Shown here: one piece after another, positions 60,673-64,000 of the stretch
Layout of the letters: every line of letters begins with the position of its first letter
How positions within the stretch are numbered: position 1 is the first letter of the stretch
Position numbers and translations under genes: made by a program
The notes under the pieces: model-generated
Databases searched by the model: none
The model's input: the letters and a program-made list of their open reading frames with translations, nothing else
What the model was told of the DNA's origin: nothing
DNA from: Antilocapra americana
Lineage: Eukaryota; Chordata; Mammalia; Artiodactyla; Antilocapridae
DNA length: 64,000 bases
Reading direction: 5' to 3'
Assembly: GCA_007570785.1 (NCBI GenBank)
Contig: ML660777.1
Span: 3,611,436 to 3,675,435 of the forward strand

Positions 60673-61500
60673 ATAACACAAATTTCCTGCCAGGATCATG
60701 TCTAAGGCCAGTCAGACTCCCAGGTCATCTTACCGGTTGAGTCTAATTGTTTTCTATTCCCTTGATAGTGTCTCTGGTATAGTGGACAAATCTATGCTGG
60801 TTATAATAAATATATTTTATCCAATCCACATTTTTATTGATGGTGGACCATCAGAATAATACTGGTTCTAATCCCTCTGCTCTCTGGTTTCTAGCTTTGC
60901 TCTAGGGTTTGGTGTAAATCCTTCACCTCTATCATGGTGATCTTAGTAGGGTCATTAGGACCTGAGAGTCAAATTGGTTCAGAGTTCTGGGTCTGTGTCA
61001 CCAATGAGGAGGTAAAATTTTTAACAAGCTTAGTAGCTAGCCAGTGGATATTTCCCAGCTATGTCTGCCCCTAGTCCATACCAATGCTCAAGAGATGGAT
61101 GCTTATCTCTGGTTTGACTGTTAACAACAGTGGATTACATTGTAGATTCTCATAATCATCTTGGAATACCCACCCCCTTGCCAGGGATAATCTTTTAGTT
61201 CCACTAGGGTGGGAGCTGCTTTATATGGCTCAGCCATGTAACCCATCCTGGGTAGTCCACCATACTTTGGCCCAACTGTAGCAGGGTAGTTGGCATGGAT
61301 TATTTCCTGACATGCCCGATATGGTTCAGGACAAAGGCACTTATATTTTTCAGATAGCAGTTTTTGGCTGTGTAGGTCACCATAAGGCAAGACCTAGAAA
61401 GCATCAAATTTCACAGTTAGGGGATCCATGCTCATGGTCACAATAACAATTAAGTTGACCTGATAAGGGCTGCCCCCAATAATCGGCATCTTGGTATACA
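60673..61500 (-). pseudogene. Retroviral env relic, surface subunit to start of transmembrane subunit
   Basis: A hydrophobic leader-like stretch and a GGSPYQ motif lie near 61,440-61,480, followed by an 89-codon frame at 61,390-61,121. The rest (to 60,673) is env-like only in pieces, with many stops. It adjoins the end of the integrase frame, as in intact gammaretroviruses, where pol and env overlap. The surface subunit is too decayed to assign to a receptor class. Confidence 0.55.
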
Positions 61501-61504
61501 GAAT

Positions 61505-62020
61505 GACCAAGAGGGATATTAAAGTCTTTTCAAAGACAGCTTTGTAGGATTGGGGTGTTGGACCACAGCTGATTGTTCTTTTTTGTTAGGGGATGGAGTC
61601 CCTTTGATTCTCCTGTAATGAGTCCAACCTTTCTCTGTGGTGCAGACAGCTGTTCCCTTCATGAGCAACACTTTATCAGGTCCTTCCCAGGCCACTTTGA
61701 GTTTGTCTTCCTTCCAGGTTTTTCTCAGGGCATGATCACCAGGCTGATGAGGATGCATGGGAAATCCAAGGATGGAGCCTGAGCCAAAAGGCCCTGCAAC
61801 TTAAAGAGAAGGCAGAGTCGACGAGATGCCAAGTATATATTTCTCAGAAATTGGTCTTTAATTTCCATGCTTGGCAGGTCAGCAATTTGACCCAAATATG
61901 GTAACCCGTACAGCATCTCATAAGGGGATAATTCAGTATTCTTACGAGGGGCAGTTCTGATTCTGAGAAGAGTAACTGGGAGGCATTTGGTCCAAGGAAG
62001 TTTGGTTTCTAACATTATTT
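61505..62020 (-). pseudogene. Retroviral pol relic, integrase C-terminal part only
   Basis: Two overlapping minus-strand frames (62,015-61,725 and 61,758-61,519) in different phases together resemble the end of integrase. The first has the RTAPRK and LSPYEMLYG-type segment, the second the HQPGD, GP..VLL and KGWTH segments of the C-terminal DNA-binding domain. There is a frameshift in the overlap near 61,740. The catalytic DDE core, RT and protease are absent. Confidence 0.82.
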
Positions 62021-62039
62021 ATTTGTTTCTCTTCAGCCC

Positions 62040-63075
62040 TACCTACCTTCTGGCTTCTCTTAATTTTTCTAAACTTCTATATTTCCAATTATCTAATTTC
62101 TTAGAAATATCTGGCCAAGTATTAGTTACAAAATGCAATTTTAACATATTTTGGCCAAAAGGATCATCTAAACTCAATCCAGAGTATTTTCTTATTTGGT
62201 CTTTTAACCTACTCAGAAATTCGACCAATCCTTCATCTTTTCCTTGCTGGATGTCAAAGGCCTTAGTAATATTTTGGGATTGGGGAACTGACTCTCTGAT
62301 CGCTTTTATAATTAGGTCCCTGAGATCTCTCATATGACCTCTATGTTCAGGATTATTATTATCCCATTGTGGCTTGTTGGTTAGGGAATTTCACTTCAGC
62401 TACAAAGGCATTTGGGCCAGCTGGGTATTCCCCTTTCCAAGCAGCCGGCTAACACTGCTCTCCAAATTACTGATCTTTCCTATCCAGAAAACACAAGGCC
62501 TAAGATAGACATAAGCTCAGCCCATGTGAAAATTTGGGGGCCTAAAAGTTGATCTAGCTGATCTGCAACCCCAGGTGGATTCCCTAACAGGGGCTTCAGT
62601 TCTTTCTTCAATTCTTGAAACTCAAAGCTGGTAAGGGGGACATCCACAAACCCAGTTCCCCCTCCTCCTAGGGGAACTTCTTGGAGGATGTAGAGGGCCT
62701 GAGGTTTCTCTCTTTTGAGGGGGAAGGGTAAACTTTGACTGTCCATTTGACATTGTTCTACCTCCTTCCTCAGTGGAGGAAGGGAGGGAAACAGTGCTGG
62801 AGAGGGTGCTAAGGCCACGGTGGCCAGCTCGGTTTCCCTCTCTTCTGCTCTTATTTCCTCTTCTATCTGAGGTGGTTCAGGCTGTTCATCTCCTGGCTTA
62901 TAAGGATGAGGCAAACGGTTGAGAGGATCTCACTTATTATTTTCATTCTCCTTTTTTTTTTTTTTTAACCTAGTTCTACCTTTAAGGGGACTAGAACCAC
63001 TGGCCCCTTTCTCCAACAAAGAACATAATCTATTTCTTCCTGGGCAACTGGACTCTTATCATAAACAAACTCTAT
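62040..63075 (-). pseudogene. Retroviral gag relic, matrix/p12 to capsid
   Basis: Minus-strand gag in two main frames. 62,914-62,480 holds a proline-rich p12-like stretch leading into the capsid N-terminus. 62,333-62,043 holds the capsid C-terminal domain with the major homology region-like FLSRLKDQIRKYSG. The frames differ in phase, with decayed capsid sequence between them, and the last frame stops at 62,043. Matrix-like sequence can be followed to about 63,075, beyond a homopolymer run at 62,950-62,966. Confidence 0.8.
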
Positions 63076-63085
63076 AAGCAATTAG

Positions 63086-64000
63086 CAGATCCAAGCAGGG
63101 CAAAGGCTAATAGAGTTTTGCCAAGAGAACGCACTGGTCATAGCAAACACCCTCTTCCAACAACACAAGAGAAGACTCTACACATGGACATCACCAGATG
63201 GTCAATACCAAAATCAGATTGATTATATTCTTTGCAGCCAAAGACAGAGAAGCTCTACACAGTCAGCAAAAACAAGACCGGGAGGTGACTGTGGCTCGGA
63301 TCACGAACTCCTTATTGCCAAATTCAGAAAGAAATTGAAGAAAGTAGGGAAAACCACTAGACCATTCAGGTATGACCTAAATCAAATCCCTTATAATTAT
63401 ACAGCGGAAGTGAGAAATAGATTTAAGGGACTAGATCTAATAGAAAGAGTGCCTGATGAACTATGGACAGAGGTTCATGACTCTGTACAGGAGACAGGGA
63501 TTAAGACCATCCCCATGGGAAAGAAATGCAGAAAAGCAAAATGGCTGTGTGAGGCAGCCTTACAAATAGCTGTGAAAAGAAGAGAAGTGAAAAGAAAAGG
63601 AGAAAAGGAAAGATATTCCCATTTGAAAGCAGAGTTCCAAAGAATAGCAAGGAGAAATAAGAAAGCCTTCCTTAGTGATCAATGCAAAGAAACAGAGGAA
63701 AACAACAGTATGGGAAAGACTAGAGATCTCTTCAAGAAAATTAGAGATACCAAGGGAACATTTCATGCAAAGATGGGCTTGATAAAGGACAGAAATGGTA
63801 TGGATCTAACAGAAGCAGAAGATATTAAGAAGAGGTGGCAAGAATACACAGAAGAACTGTACAAAAAAGATCTTCACAACTCAGATAACCACGATGGTGT
63901 GGTCACTCACCTAGAGCCAGATATCCTGGAATGTGAAGTCAAGTGGGCCTTAGGAAGCATCACAAAGAACAAAGCTAATGGAGGTGATGGAATTCCAGTG
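63086..64000 (+). mobile_element. BovB (RTE) LINE with open endonuclease/RT frame, runs off the window
   Basis: LINE-encoded protein read from about 63,086 to the last base: 305 codons without a stop. It begins in the C-terminal half of the APE-type endonuclease (RLIEFCQEN, then SPDGQYQNQIDY). It includes the endonuclease SDH motif (CGSDHELLIAKF, near 63,293-63,328). It continues through the linker (VPDELW, KKAFLSDQCKETEENN) to GGDGIPV at the start of the RT domain. The 5' part of the element is missing, and its start abuts retroviral gag. The copy is less degraded over this stretch than the 11.5-kb copy. Whether the RT and 3' end are intact lies outside the window. Confidence 0.93.

Larger units (their letters stand above)
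60100..63080 (-). mobile_element. Endogenous retrovirus relic, class I (gammaretrovirus-like), rearranged
   Basis: Minus-strand remnants in the order gag, pol (integrase end only), env. All are broken by stops and frameshifts. The segment between the capsid end and the integrase C-terminal part is absent, so nucleocapsid, protease, reverse transcriptase, RNase H and the integrase N-terminus are missing. A Bov-tA interrupts env, and a BovB cuts off the 5' side of gag. No LTR, primer-binding site or polypurine tract was found. It cannot encode a functional virus. Assignment rests on capsid, integrase and transmembrane-subunit features of gammaretroviruses; a named subfamily is not offered. Confidence 0.85.

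Noticed and set aside
60100..61500. Env relic as a possible captured, syncytin-like gene
   Set aside because: The frame is broken by stops, a frameshift and a SINE; no continuous env frame exists.
1..64000. CRISPR arrays, operons, riboswitches, bacterial mobile elements
   Set aside because: The window is mammalian nuclear DNA; the recurrent units are SINEs and LINEs, not regularly spaced repeats.

Overview
The window is mammalian nuclear DNA from a ruminant, most likely a bovid. The evidence is the dense load of ruminant repeats: tRNA-derived Bov-tA and Bov-A/Bov-A2 SINEs, BovB (RTE-type) LINE copies, cetartiodactyl CHR SINEs, and a young bovine-type L1. Cow, sheep and goat cannot be told apart by eye.

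One protein-coding gene is supported: FBXO30 on the + strand. A CpG-island promoter and non-coding first exon lie at about 13,680-14,450 (proposed donor at 14,137). An intron of about 8.0 kb follows. A large coding exon (22,167-24,214, start codon at 22,181) carries the TRAF-type zinc finger and the F-box. After a 3.4-kb intron, the last coding exon (27,660-27,863) is followed by a long AT-rich 3' UTR, with candidate poly(A) signals from 30.5 to 33.5 kb. The joined reading frame is 678 + 67 = 745 codons, the length I know for the human protein.

Region by region: 1-13.4 kb is upstream intergenic DNA made of nested SINEs, MIR, MaLR-type LTR and DNA-transposon relics, ending in a 1.9-kb decayed BovB. 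13.4-33.5 kb is the FBXO30 unit, with SINE, BovB, L2, MIR, Tigger and MER5A insertions confined to introns and 3' UTR. 33.5-60 kb is a gene desert of L1 layers, SINEs, MIRs and a 2.1-kb BovB with a long RT frame that has lost a catalytic aspartate. 60.1-63.1 kb is a minus-strand relic of a class I (gammaretrovirus-like) endogenous retrovirus. Its gag runs directly into the C-terminal part of integrase, and its env is split by a SINE. From about 63.09 kb to the edge a BovB copy has an uninterrupted endonuclease/RT frame that runs off the window.

No new multi-gene system was found. The items most worth a second look are the rearranged retroviral relic, the open BovB frame at the right edge, the BovB RT with a dead catalytic motif, an exact 81-bp tandem duplication in FBXO30 intron 2, two micro-SINE insertions with perfect target-site duplications, and a non-canonical FBXO30 splice donor that could give an alternative C-terminus.
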